Below, piece after piece: positions 14,283-21,773 of a stretch of 31,984 nt of DNA. The DNA comes from JACPNA01 sp964429715 (lineage in GTDB: Archaea; Nanobdellota; Nanobdellia; Woesearchaeales; GW2011-AR9). The position numbers and the translations under genes were made by a program. Below the pieces are notes generated by a model. It saw only the letters and a list, made by a program, of their open reading frames with translations. It made no database searches and had not been told where the DNA came from. The stretch is from NCBI GenBank assembly GCA_964429715.1, contig CAYSCV010000004.1, forward strand, positions 1 through 31,984, written 5' to 3'. How positions within the stretch are numbered: position 1 is the first letter of the stretch; every line of letters starts with the position of its first letter.

Positions 14283-15426
14283 CTCGACGTTTTTTTAAAT
14301 AAAATACAATTCCTATTACGATAATCAAAACTGCCGCACTAATAAAAATCCAATTATTCGATTCTTCAGTTGAAAGAGGTTGTTGCGTAGTTGCAGGAAT
14401 TACTCCTTCCTTAGGCTTTACAACATTTATTTCAATCGGCACTTTCTTAGACTCCCCCTCATAAAATAACTGCAATTCTCCTTTATAAAGATTTGGTTTC
14501 AAATCAACTTTCACAATACTTTTAAGTACCCCCTCCTGCCATGCTCCTAATGAAATCGTTGGCGTTTCCAATAACTCATCCCCATCCAAAAATAATTTCG
14601 CTTTGACTCCCCTCAATTCATTCCCCCAATTATTCATAACTCTTGCAGAAAAATCACTATACCCCTGCCCTAATTCCTTGCTGTAATCTTTCAACTGTAA
14701 ATCCATATTACCAATAAGATAAGTACTATTTACCTCTTCTGTAATTCCATCATACGTGACAATTCCTTTAACCAAATATTGCTTCGCCTCAAGCTTTTCC
14801 GTATCAAACACTTCTTTAAATGTAACACTCTTCAAACTTTTCAATGACTTCTCTTTGGTTGTTTTACGTGCAATTTCTGTTTTAGTAGCTTCATCATATA
14901 ATATAATCTCTGCCTTAACTGAATCTATTTCTTTATAACTTACACTATTAACCATCAAAGTAACAGTCGTCTTACCTCCCTGATTAATATTAGGTATATC
15001 TAACCCGGCTTGGACATCTTTATCATATGCATAGACAACAATATATATTTTTTTTGAAACAGCAGTTAACGCCCCTATCCCCCCCTGCTCTTCACCATCC
15101 ACACTCTTTGGCATTGCCTCACGTGCCGTAAGACCAAGAACATATTCACCGGGAGGAACATACTCATCTTTCGGAAAATCAAGAATAATCTCAAATTTAC
15201 CATCCACAACAGGAGTTGTCCTTAATCCTTTAAAAGGACCGCCACTAATTTCTACTTCTACATTTTTACCTGAACCAAATACTTCATAGGAAGCCGTAAA
15301 CGTCGTCCCTGGTTTATAAATTATATTACCTAGTTGCTTACCACTTAAGGCTAACGCTGAAACTGAAAACGTATAGTACAGGAAAAGAGATACAAGAAAT
15401 GTACTAACTATTATTTTTTTTAACAT
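14260..15426 (-). CDS. Ig-like surface protein with C-terminal membrane anchor
   Basis: 388 residues, function unknown. An N-terminal signal peptide (MLKKIIVSTFLVSLFLYYTF, probable cut after VSALA), several beta-sandwich (Ig/CARDB-like) modules from about 35 to 335, a short stalk, then a C-terminal membrane helix (about 357-375) followed by KKRRGEQQDEF. The basic tail then acidic 'DEF' end is shared with the 455-residue protein at 20361 (which ends QEEQEF), and residues 'NNWGNELRGVKAKLFLDGD' match 'NNWNKEIENVFVDIIV' there, so the two are distant paralogues. The helix plus basic tail resembles a sorting signal, but no known archaeosortase motif was seen. An AGGGGGAA ribosome-binding site and a TATA-like element lie just upstream. 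Confidence 0.78.
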   Translation of the reverse strand: MLKKIIVSTFLVSLFLYYTFSVSALALSGKQLGNIIYKPGTTFTASYEVFGSGKNVEVEISGGPFKGLRTTPVVDGKFEIILDFPKDEYVPPGEYVLGLTAREAMPKSVDGEEQGGIGALTAVSKKIYIVVYAYDKDVQAGLDIPNINQGGKTTVTLMVNSVSYKEIDSVKAEIILYDEATKTEIARKTTKEKSLKSLKSVTFKEVFDTEKLEAKQYLVKGIVTYDGITEEVNSTYLIGNMDLQLKDYSKELGQGYSDFSARVMNNWGNELRGVKAKLFLDGDELLETPTISLGAWQEGVLKSIVKVDLKPNLYKGELQLFYEGESKKVPIEINVVKPKEGVIPATTQQPLSTEESNNWIFISAAVLIIVIGIVFYLKKRRGEQQDEF

Positions 15427-15453
15427 AATAAACGATTCCCCCTAAAGCATTAT

Positions 15454-15479
15454 AAAAAAAAGAAAAAAAAGAAAAAAAA
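15454..15479 (-). terminator. three-part T tract between operon genes
   Basis: On the minus strand, three runs of eight T separated by single C residues lie directly after the stop of the 277-residue gene. This should terminate much of the transcription, so that the two upstream genes are expressed more than the three downstream ones. Confidence 0.6.
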
Positions 15480-15484
15480 TCAAT

Positions 15485-16318
15485 TTATTGTGACGTTCCA
15501 TTAAACGTCAAAATAAACGAACTTCGTACACCTGAAGCTGGTGCGTTTGCAGGAATACTAATGTTAATATCCATTACTCCTGCATCAACAGTATTTCCAT
15601 AATCTAATGGACTAACAGTGTAATTCCCACACAACCAGTGACCAGATGAACTTAATTTAATTCTGTTTCCTTCCGCACTAGTATCAAAAGGGGTTCCATT
15701 GGTTACGTTCCATCCTGCACTTCGGTAGAGAAGTCCTCCACCCGCACACGATGCTGATATATCCGTTGAACCTTGTTCACCATATTGACTACGTGTCGCT
15801 TGAGCACGCACAGAGAAAGCTACACCTGAGATTGTAGTGACTGATGGCCCAAATGAACCTCCAATAAAGCTTTGAAACGTACAATTTCCTGCACAAGTAT
15901 ATCCTATAGAAACATTCTGGTTGCCCGTATTTTCAATTAAAAATCCTGCCGTTACTCTATTGAAACCAACACAACAATTACGATCTTCTCCCACTCCACC
16001 ACCTGTAACGGAAGCATTTGAATAATAGTTTAGAATAGTATTATTACTATCCATCACACAAATATCACAAGAAGCATTAACCCTTCCAGAACCAAAACTC
16101 ATTGTTGTATTTGCAAGCGTAATCGATGTTACGGCTGTAATCGTTATGTTCGTCTGTCCTGTTGAACTATCTACTGCCGCACCTGTCAAATACGTCAACT
16201 TATTGTATGTCCCACCTAACTCATTTAATTTACCCACACTAACTACTGTGCCCACGACCGTAATGATCAGGGCAACCGCAAGCAGTGCCACTATTGTTCT
16301 ATTTGAATAATCTGCCAT
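15485..16318 (-). CDS. SNRT-type single-anchor surface protein, copy 1
   Basis: 277 residues, paralogue of the 12993-13817 protein. MADYSNRTIVALLAVALIIT forms the N-terminal membrane helix, LTGAAVDS follows at about 44-51, and the exported domain keeps the Cys pattern CDIC, NCC, TCAGNC, SC, WLCGNY. The end block 'DINISIPANAPASGVRSSF' is nearly identical to copy 2, while residues about 75-100 and 140-220 differ in sequence and length. ATG at 16318 is preceded by AGGTGG. A strong T tract follows the gene, so this may be the most abundant product of the operon. A role as a repeated subunit of a surface layer or thread is inferred from duplication, size and N-terminal helix only. Confidence 0.82.
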   Translation of the reverse strand: MADYSNRTIVALLAVALIITVVGTVVSVGKLNELGGTYNKLTYLTGAAVDSSTGQTNITITAVTSITLANTTMSFGSGRVNASCDICVMDSNNTILNYYSNASVTGGGVGEDRNCCVGFNRVTAGFLIENTGNQNVSIGYTCAGNCTFQSFIGGSFGPSVTTISGVAFSVRAQATRSQYGEQGSTDISASCAGGGLLYRSAGWNVTNGTPFDTSAEGNRIKLSSSGHWLCGNYTVSPLDYGNTVDAGVMDINISIPANAPASGVRSSFILTFNGTSQ

Positions 16319-16324
16319 ATTTTA

Positions 16325-16330
16325 CCACCT
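16325..16330 (-). promoter_or_regulatory. ribosome-binding site of the 277-residue protein
   Basis: Minus-strand AGGTGG lies 6-12 nt before the ATG at 16318. Confidence 0.65.
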
Positions 16331-16371
16331 TTTTTTTATTTTTTTAACACACTTATTTAGTTTATTTATTC

Positions 16372-16704
16372 TTAATTTTTTGGAAGAAGCGTCAACGCCA
16401 CTTTCCCATTCATCTCACTAACTGTAGGCTGTACCACAGCAACTTGTTCTACCTCAGGCCCTGGTTGCGGAACTAACGTCAACTTTACCTCACCTTGGGC
16501 AACGCCGCCATTAATTAACAATTTAGGCTTTGCATGCTCTAATGCTTGCATATATGTTACCATACTAACCACACTTACAAGGATAACAATAACCAATACA
16601 ATCATCACTGTTCGATTGGATATATCGCTTCCTCTTGACGCTGCAGCACTAGCAACAACTTTAGGCATACGAGAACTTTTACCTTTATTCCTTTTTTTTA
16701 CCAT
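16372..16704 (-). CDS. small single-anchor protein with SNRT membrane helix
   Basis: 110 residues, function unknown. A basic cytoplasmic head of about 30 residues (KKRNKGKSSRMPK), then 'DISNRTVMIVLVIVILVSVV', the same SNRT-plus-helix start as the two larger operon proteins, then 55 exported residues. The exported part has two similar short strands, 'GEVKLTLVPQ' and 'GKVALTLLPKN', that flank a Pro/Val-rich linker. The expected [LI]TG motif is only weakly matched here (LINGGVA). It is the first gene of the minus operon and has a very strong ribosome-binding site. It might act as a cap, adaptor or assembly partner for the SNRT proteins, but this is only a guess from position. Confidence 0.75.
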   Translation of the reverse strand: MVKKRNKGKSSRMPKVVASAAASRGSDISNRTVMIVLVIVILVSVVSMVTYMQALEHAKPKLLINGGVAQGEVKLTLVPQPGPEVEQVAVVQPTVSEMNGKVALTLLPKN

Positions 16705-16709
16705 GCTTT

Positions 16710-16716
16710 CCTCCTC
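16710..16716 (-). promoter_or_regulatory. strong ribosome-binding site, first gene of minus operon
   Basis: Minus-strand GAGGAGG lies 5-12 nt before the ATG at 16704. It is the best Shine-Dalgarno match seen in the window. Confidence 0.7.
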
Positions 16717-16809
16717 TTTTTTGGTTGTGCTCTTAATCTAGATTTTAGTTCTAGAAACTAAATAGAGTATAAAAACATTGCTAACCACTTAAAAGTACTA
16801 ATCTAACTA

Positions 16810-16820
16810 CCCCCCCCCCC
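16810..16820. repeat. C11 homopolymer tract between divergent operons
   Basis: Eleven consecutive C residues in an otherwise AT-rich 280-bp spacer between two divergent surface-protein operons. Such tracts can vary in length by slippage and alter promoter spacing. Confidence 0.9.
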
Positions 16821-16915
16821 TCTAAAAAAATATCGTCACAAAAAAATAATTCAAATTCTATCTCGACAAAATAGTAGCCAAACTTTTTTATTTAAAAACA
16901 ACCAATGTAAATTTT

Positions 16916-16953
16916 ATCTATCGATAAATATATCAATAAATGCACCGATAGAT
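16916..16953. promoter_or_regulatory. inverted repeat next to the TATA box of the plus operon
   Basis: ATCTATCG (16916-16923) and CGATAGAT (16946-16953) are perfect 8-bp inverted arms 22 bp apart. The right arm touches the TATA-like TTTAAAAA at 16953-16960. It is a candidate operator, possibly for the winged-helix protein encoded directly downstream. Confidence 0.5.
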
Positions 16954-16960
16954 TTAAAAA
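16953..16960 (+). promoter_or_regulatory. TATA box of the plus surface operon
   Basis: TTTAAAAA lies 25-32 bp before the GTG at 16985, consistent with a leaderless transcript. Confidence 0.55.
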
Positions 16961-16984
16961 CCTCCAAAAAATAACAACAAAAAA

Positions 16985-17236
16985 GTGATTCGTACAACTG
17001 ATAACCTCACCCAGAACATCTTAAAACACGTAATCGACGTACAAGAACCGCTCGAAACCAAAGAAATCGAATTATTCTTCTCCCAAGAAACCAGAATAAA
17101 AATTCTCTATCGTCTTAATCTATTACGTGGCGATGGCAAAATTAAAGGCAAAGCCATAGGTTCAGGCAAAGGCACCTGGATTTGGTGGCCTGTCGCAGAA
17201 CAACACGTATCAAATCAAAATGTGGTGAAACCATGA
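16985..17236 (+). CDS. small winged-helix DNA-binding protein
   Basis: 83 residues, GTG start placed by the TATA spacing. The core 'LETKEIELFFSQETRIKILYRLNLLRGDGKIKGKAIGSGKGTWIWWP' has the helix-turn-helix and the 'GxGTWIWW' wing of small archaeal winged-helix proteins. No ligand or dimer domain is present. Its stop (TGA, 17234-17236) overlaps the ATG of the 1018-residue surface protein at 17233 in an ATGA junction, so translation of the two is coupled. It is probably a local regulator of this operon, and the inverted repeat at 16916-16953 is the candidate binding site. Function as a regulator is inferred from fold and position. Confidence 0.75.
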   Translation: MIRTTDNLTQNILKHVIDVQEPLETKEIELFFSQETRIKILYRLNLLRGDGKIKGKAIGSGKGTWIWWPVAEQHVSNQNVVKP

Positions 17237-20200
17237 ACCGCAAACCAACTCTTGAGCAACTTGTACGACAGAAACTCAAGTTAGATGAAACACTCAAACA
17301 AGAAAACCAAAGAAAAACATCTTCAACTTTCTCATTTGCAAAAATAAAAACTCAACAACAAATAAATAAATTACAGAAGTTAAACGCACTTCCCTCATCA
17401 AACAAAAACATCTCTTTTACCCTCGGAATCTTCATACTCTTTATAATCTCTGTAAGTTCAATATATTTATTTAATAACACAAACTTACTAAGTGACAATC
17501 AGCCGCTCCTCACCGGCGCTGTAACCGGAATCCCTCTTCCTCCGCTCTCCATCAAAAGCATTGGCACAAACGACGATCTCGCCTCTGTTCTAGATCGCTT
17601 TGACAATGGTATCGACAACACCAAGTATTACAACGGCACAAATAATTTTATCATCATGCATTCCCAACAGGCCAACAATCTCAACAACGGCATCCTCATC
17701 AATGGAACTGTAAGTAACACTCCAGGCAACGCCACTCTTACCACAGCCAAAAACATAACGTTAAATGTATTCAACGTCAGTGTCACCATTAACCTAAGTG
17801 ATACCTCTTTAACATTAGTAGGAAACAGCCAAGTAGCAGCAAGCCTAACTGTTATTAATCAATCTGATACAACCAAATATTTCAAATGTGAAGTCACTTT
17901 AAATTCTGCCGGACAATATAATCTACAAATCAAAACTGGAATTGGCATACCACCAAATGAAAGTTCTGTCACAAAAGGTGCTGGCACACTACGCGCATCA
18001 TACGACAATAGCACTCAAATAATAACCTGCGACTTTGACGGTTCTTCAATATCCTATCCAACCACAAACGTCGGCGAAGAATATGGCATCCAGCTAGAAG
18101 GTTCAATTAGCTTTGCCGGATTTGGTAACCCCGCCGGTAGCATCAACCTCACTTTTGACAACTTCAATTACACCGCAACCAAACGCGGCCCGCAATGCGG
18201 TATTCTCGCAACAAATGCCCTCCTCAAAGAAAACCTAGAAACAACCGCAGGCAACTGCTTCAATATCACCGCCTCACATGTAACACTTGATTGTCAAGGC
18301 TATACCATCTCATACGGAGACGACGCCGTAGATTTGCAACTAGTCAATCCTGGCGGAGGAAATGTTACAATCAAAAATTGTATCTTCAATCAGAATATAA
18401 AAAGCGTAACAGACAGCCAAGCCATACGTTCATATGGTGGTTTTTTCAACAACACGTTTTGGAATAATTCCATTTACAGTTATTCTAACGTGGGTGCAAT
18501 CACAATTTGGAATAATAATAATACCAACATCAGCTATAACACAATCATCCAAAACGGTTCATACACGGGAAACGGATCTGGTATGGATATACAACAATCA
18601 TATAATACCTGGCTTGATAATAATATAGTAAATACAACCGCCGTAGGTTCGAATGCAATTAGTTACACCACAGGAAATGCCACAATTCGTGGAAATATAC
18701 TAAACACCACTGCAGTAAATGCCAACGCATTAAGTCTCAATTCTATGATCCAAGGCACAACTGTATCAGAAAATACATTATTAACCTCTACTACTGGCGG
18801 CATAGGTTTAAGTTCAACCCCGTTAAGTATTACTGCAAGTAACAATCTTTTAATACGCGCAAATAGAATTAAAGCACTAGGAAGTTCCAACGACGCCTTT
18901 GATTTGGATACTGTAAACAATAGTTTAATTGATAACAATTCAATAGAAAATAATGCTGTAAGTGCATTTAACGGCGCACTAGCTTTAATAGGAATCACCG
19001 CCAATAATATACTTGTCAACAATAACATCTCCGCACCCCAAAGTGGAAATGAAATTCAAGATTCTTTTGGAATGGGAACTGATACTACATATTACAATTA
19101 TTTAATTTACAACAATTCATTTGGTGAAATCACCTGGCAAAATAACGGCACCGGCGGTTTCCTACGCACACTCACCATCTCAGTAAGCGGCTCGTTAAAT
19201 TTAGGCGAAACTATTTTCATTGGCAACAACACCGCCGCCGTAAATACCTCCGCCTTCACTCCCGTGCAAATGATCAACAGCTCCGCAAATATAACATTAT
19301 ACGGTCTCGATTTAGCAACCGTAGGGGAAATTCGTAAAGTATATAACTTCACCACCAACAGTACTGAAATTAAAAATGCAGGTATTGATTGTAACGCAAC
19401 GGGCGCCTGCTCCATCTTAAGTTACTCCGCAAACACTCTCCGCTTCAACACCACTGGATTTAGCAGTTTCTCCGCGAATTTATCCGCCCCCATCACATTC
19501 TCCAACACCCGTCCCTCCGCTCCCGCCTATCTCCAAATCGACTTTCGTAACCTCACCGCCACCACCAACCGTACCCCTATCTTCATCTGGCAAAACGCAA
19601 CCGATGTAGATGGCGATATCTTCTCCTACCACATCGAAGTTGATGATAATGCTTTGTTCAACAATCCTGAAATAAACATCACGGCTATCGCTCCCACCTC
19701 TGCAAATGCCAACACCACCTACTACGCCCAAACAACGTTAAACGTTGACACTCGCTACTTCTGGCGCGTTCGTGCCAATGACAGCACTGGCTACGGCAGC
19801 TGGTCCAATGGTGCAACTGTAGATGGTCCCTCCTCAAACAGCAATCTCTCTAATTTCACAGTCCAATCATTACTACAACTCAGCCTCACCAATAATAAAG
19901 TCGAATTCGGCGCTCAAACTCGCGGTGCCAATATCAGCAGCGCCACAAGTACAACTGATACTATCCTCCCCCTGCGCGCCGAAAACACAGGTAATATCTA
20001 TGTAAATATCACCCTCAACGCCACCGCCTTATTTTCAAGTGTGAATATGAATACAAGTAACTATCAATTTCGTATAGCAGAAAACGAATCAAACTCGTTC
20101 AGCCTTGCTCTCTCCTCATTAAGCTGGACCGACATGACCCTCAAAACATCAGCCTTTCATCTTGTCAATCTCAGCTGGGAAAACATCAAAAACGACTTCC

Positions 20201-20289
20201 TCGTTGACCTTAACATCTCCCTCCCCTATGATGAATCCGCCGGCCTCAAAGCCTCAACCATCCAATTTACCGTAACTTCCAATCAATAA
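17233..20289 (+). CDS. beta-helix surface protein with LTG motif
   Basis: 1018 residues. The ATG at 17233 (MNRKPTLEQLVRQ) is preferred to the in-frame ATG at 17182 because of the ATGA overlap with the upstream gene. Order: helical cytoplasmic head (1-58), membrane segment (about 61-80), LTGAVTG (about 93), a beta-sandwich to about 315, a right-handed beta-helix starting 'CFNITASHVTLDCQGYTIS' (about 322-640), a 100-residue beta domain nearly identical to that in the 1784-residue protein (LDLATVGEIRKVYNFTTNST), a fibronectin-III-like domain (about 757-870, 'DGDIFSYHIEVDDNALF'), and an end domain 'VEFGAQTRGANIS...LRAENTGNIYVNI' related to the SNRT proteins. Unlike its two giant neighbours it has no C-terminal TM or cytoplasmic tail. 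Dense N-x-S/T sites suggest glycosylation. Function unknown, cell-surface binding is plausible. Confidence 0.85.
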   Translation: MNRKPTLEQLVRQKLKLDETLKQENQRKTSSTFSFAKIKTQQQINKLQKLNALPSSNKNISFTLGIFILFIISVSSIYLFNNTNLLSDNQPLLTGAVTGIPLPPLSIKSIGTNDDLASVLDRFDNGIDNTKYYNGTNNFIIMHSQQANNLNNGILINGTVSNTPGNATLTTAKNITLNVFNVSVTINLSDTSLTLVGNSQVAASLTVINQSDTTKYFKCEVTLNSAGQYNLQIKTGIGIPPNESSVTKGAGTLRASYDNSTQIITCDFDGSSISYPTTNVGEEYGIQLEGSISFAGFGNPAGSINLTFDNFNYTATKRGPQCGILATNALLKENLETTAGNCFNITASHVTLDCQGYTISYGDDAVDLQLVNPGGGNVTIKNCIFNQNIKSVTDSQAIRSYGGFFNNTFWNNSIYSYSNVGAITIWNNNNTNISYNTIIQNGSYTGNGSGMDIQQSYNTWLDNNIVNTTAVGSNAISYTTGNATIRGNILNTTAVNANALSLNSMIQGTTVSENTLLTSTTGGIGLSSTPLSITASNNLLIRANRIKALGSSNDAFDLDTVNNSLIDNNSIENNAVSAFNGALALIGITANNILVNNNISAPQSGNEIQDSFGMGTDTTYYNYLIYNNSFGEITWQNNGTGGFLRTLTISVSGSLNLGETIFIGNNTAAVNTSAFTPVQMINSSANITLYGLDLATVGEIRKVYNFTTNSTEIKNAGIDCNATGACSILSYSANTLRFNTTGFSSFSANLSAPITFSNTRPSAPAYLQIDFRNLTATTNRTPIFIWQNATDVDGDIFSYHIEVDDNALFNNPEINITAIAPTSANANTTYYAQTTLNVDTRYFWRVRANDSTGYGSWSNGATVDGPSSNSNLSNFTVQSLLQLSLTNNKVEFGAQTRGANISSATSTTDTILPLRAENTGNIYVNITLNATALFSSVNMNTSNYQFRIAENESNSFSLALSSLSWTDMTLKTSAFHLVNLSWENIKNDFLVDLNISLPYDESAGLKASTIQFTVTSNQ

Positions 20290-20360
20290 ATGAATTAGAA
20301 AAATGAACCACAAATAAATAAAAAATGAATAAAAAAATTGAATCAACAAATTAAAAAAAC

Positions 20361-21728
20361 ATGAATCTCCTTCAAAAAAATACCGTGAACCAAAAAAGTG
20401 CAACGAACGAACCAATGAGTGCATATAACCTTAAAAAGAGCGCTCAGTATAACATTCCCCTCACAAAAATCATCGTGTGTATTCTCATTCTTATGTTGAC
20501 CCTGCAGCTCGTCACCGCCCTAGGCATCCGCCCCGCCAAAACAACAATAAACAGCGAAGAAATCAAAGTGTACAAAGGCACGATTTGGGTAGTAAACAAC
20601 GATCATCAAGAATTAACCATCGCCCTCGGCCCAGGCGGCGAATTCGGCCAATACATCACCCTCTCCGCCAAAGAATTAACATTCCGTGAAGATATCGACG
20701 CCTTGCCCGTTGACTTTGAAATAAACTTACCGACTGAAATACCTCCCGGAGGTGCCAGCGCCAACATTATAATAGAAGAGAAACCGCAACAAACTGAAAA
20801 CGGCGGCGAAGTCGGTGCCAAAATTTCATTAAAACATAAAATAACAATCGAGAACGGCTATCCCGATAAATATATTGAACCGAAATTAAATTTTCATGAA
20901 AGCGGAGATAATATCCGTTTAGTGTCAGAAGTTCAAAACCTCGGGAAAAAAGAAGTAAATAAAATAAAAACTAAATTTTACATTAACAACAGATTGCAAA
21001 ACAACAAAGAAAAAATAGAAACACGTGAAACAGAAGAAACTAACCTCAAAGCCAAAGAAGGTAAACTGCTGGAAGCAAATATCCCCCGCTCCCTTTTCAC
21101 AGCCGGAGAATTTGAAGTCACAGCCATTACCACCTATGATGAACAGCAAATAGAAATGAGTAAAAAATTAACCATTGGCAAACCTGAAATCGACATCACC
21201 TACTTCAACAAATACTTCAAAGCCAATGAAATTAACAAATACTCCCTTGACTTATTAAACAACTGGAATAAAGAAATAGAAAACGTCTTTGTGGATATCA
21301 TCGTAAAAAAAGAAAACAACCAAATTGACCAATTTCGCACAAAATCATTGAACATTGATGCCCACACCACACAACAAATCAATGACTATTTCGATGCCCG
21401 AAATAAAAATCCAGGGACATATACATTTGACATGGTTGTAAACTTTTGGAATAGCTACAAAATGGAAACCAAAACCTTTCAAAGTGATTTACTTTCCCCA
21501 GATGACGAACAAAAAATAACCCCCAACCAACCAACAACAAATAAAATAACCGGAAAAGCGGCAGGACAAACAGAAGAACAAGAAAAACAAAATACAAATA
21601 AAAGCGGCCAAGATGTATTAGTGTGGATAATACTTGCAATTTCCAGTATTTTATTAATAATAGGGGCATATTTGATTTACAAATCACGTACCCGCTCCTC
21701 ACAAAATCAAGAAGAACAAGAGTTTTGA
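20361..21728 (+). CDS. Ig-like membrane-anchored surface protein
   Basis: 455 residues, function unknown. A signal-peptide-like helix lies at about 37-54 (KIIVCILILMLTLQLVTA, probable cut near TALG); the ATG at 20415 (MSAYNLKKS) is a possible alternative start that would give a more usual signal length. Beta-sandwich domains fill 55-375: the first ('YITLSAKELTFREDIDALPV', 'PPGGASANIIIEE') resembles the protein of the amber-split gene at 13842-14282, and the later ones resemble the 388-residue protein at 14260. ITGKAAG lies about 28 residues before the C-terminal membrane helix (about 424-442), and the protein ends SRTRSSQNQEEQEF, like the 388-residue protein. It sits between two large surface proteins in one plus-strand operon. 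Confidence 0.78.
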   Translation: MNLLQKNTVNQKSATNEPMSAYNLKKSAQYNIPLTKIIVCILILMLTLQLVTALGIRPAKTTINSEEIKVYKGTIWVVNNDHQELTIALGPGGEFGQYITLSAKELTFREDIDALPVDFEINLPTEIPPGGASANIIIEEKPQQTENGGEVGAKISLKHKITIENGYPDKYIEPKLNFHESGDNIRLVSEVQNLGKKEVNKIKTKFYINNRLQNNKEKIETRETEETNLKAKEGKLLEANIPRSLFTAGEFEVTAITTYDEQQIEMSKKLTIGKPEIDITYFNKYFKANEINKYSLDLLNNWNKEIENVFVDIIVKKENNQIDQFRTKSLNIDAHTTQQINDYFDARNKNPGTYTFDMVVNFWNSYKMETKTFQSDLLSPDDEQKITPNQPTTNKITGKAAGQTEEQEKQNTNKSGQDVLVWIILAISSILLIIGAYLIYKSRTRSSQNQEEQEF

Positions 21729-21773
21729 AAACTAAAAATAATTCAAAATAAAAGACAAAAATATCAACTAAAA

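Noticed and set aside
14260..14400. PGF-CTERM sorting signal in the 388-residue protein
   Set aside because: There is a C-terminal helix and basic tail, but no PGF or other known motif before the helix; plain membrane anchoring explains it.
16740..16775. Near-palindrome around CTAG resembling the ArsR operator half-site TAGTTTC
   Set aside because: One-base asymmetry and no 8-nt spacer; the likeness to the sites at 5263-5323 may be chance.
17182..17232. Longer start for the 1018-residue protein
   Set aside because: The extension is only the second frame of the winged-helix gene. The ATGA overlap at 17233 is the natural junction.
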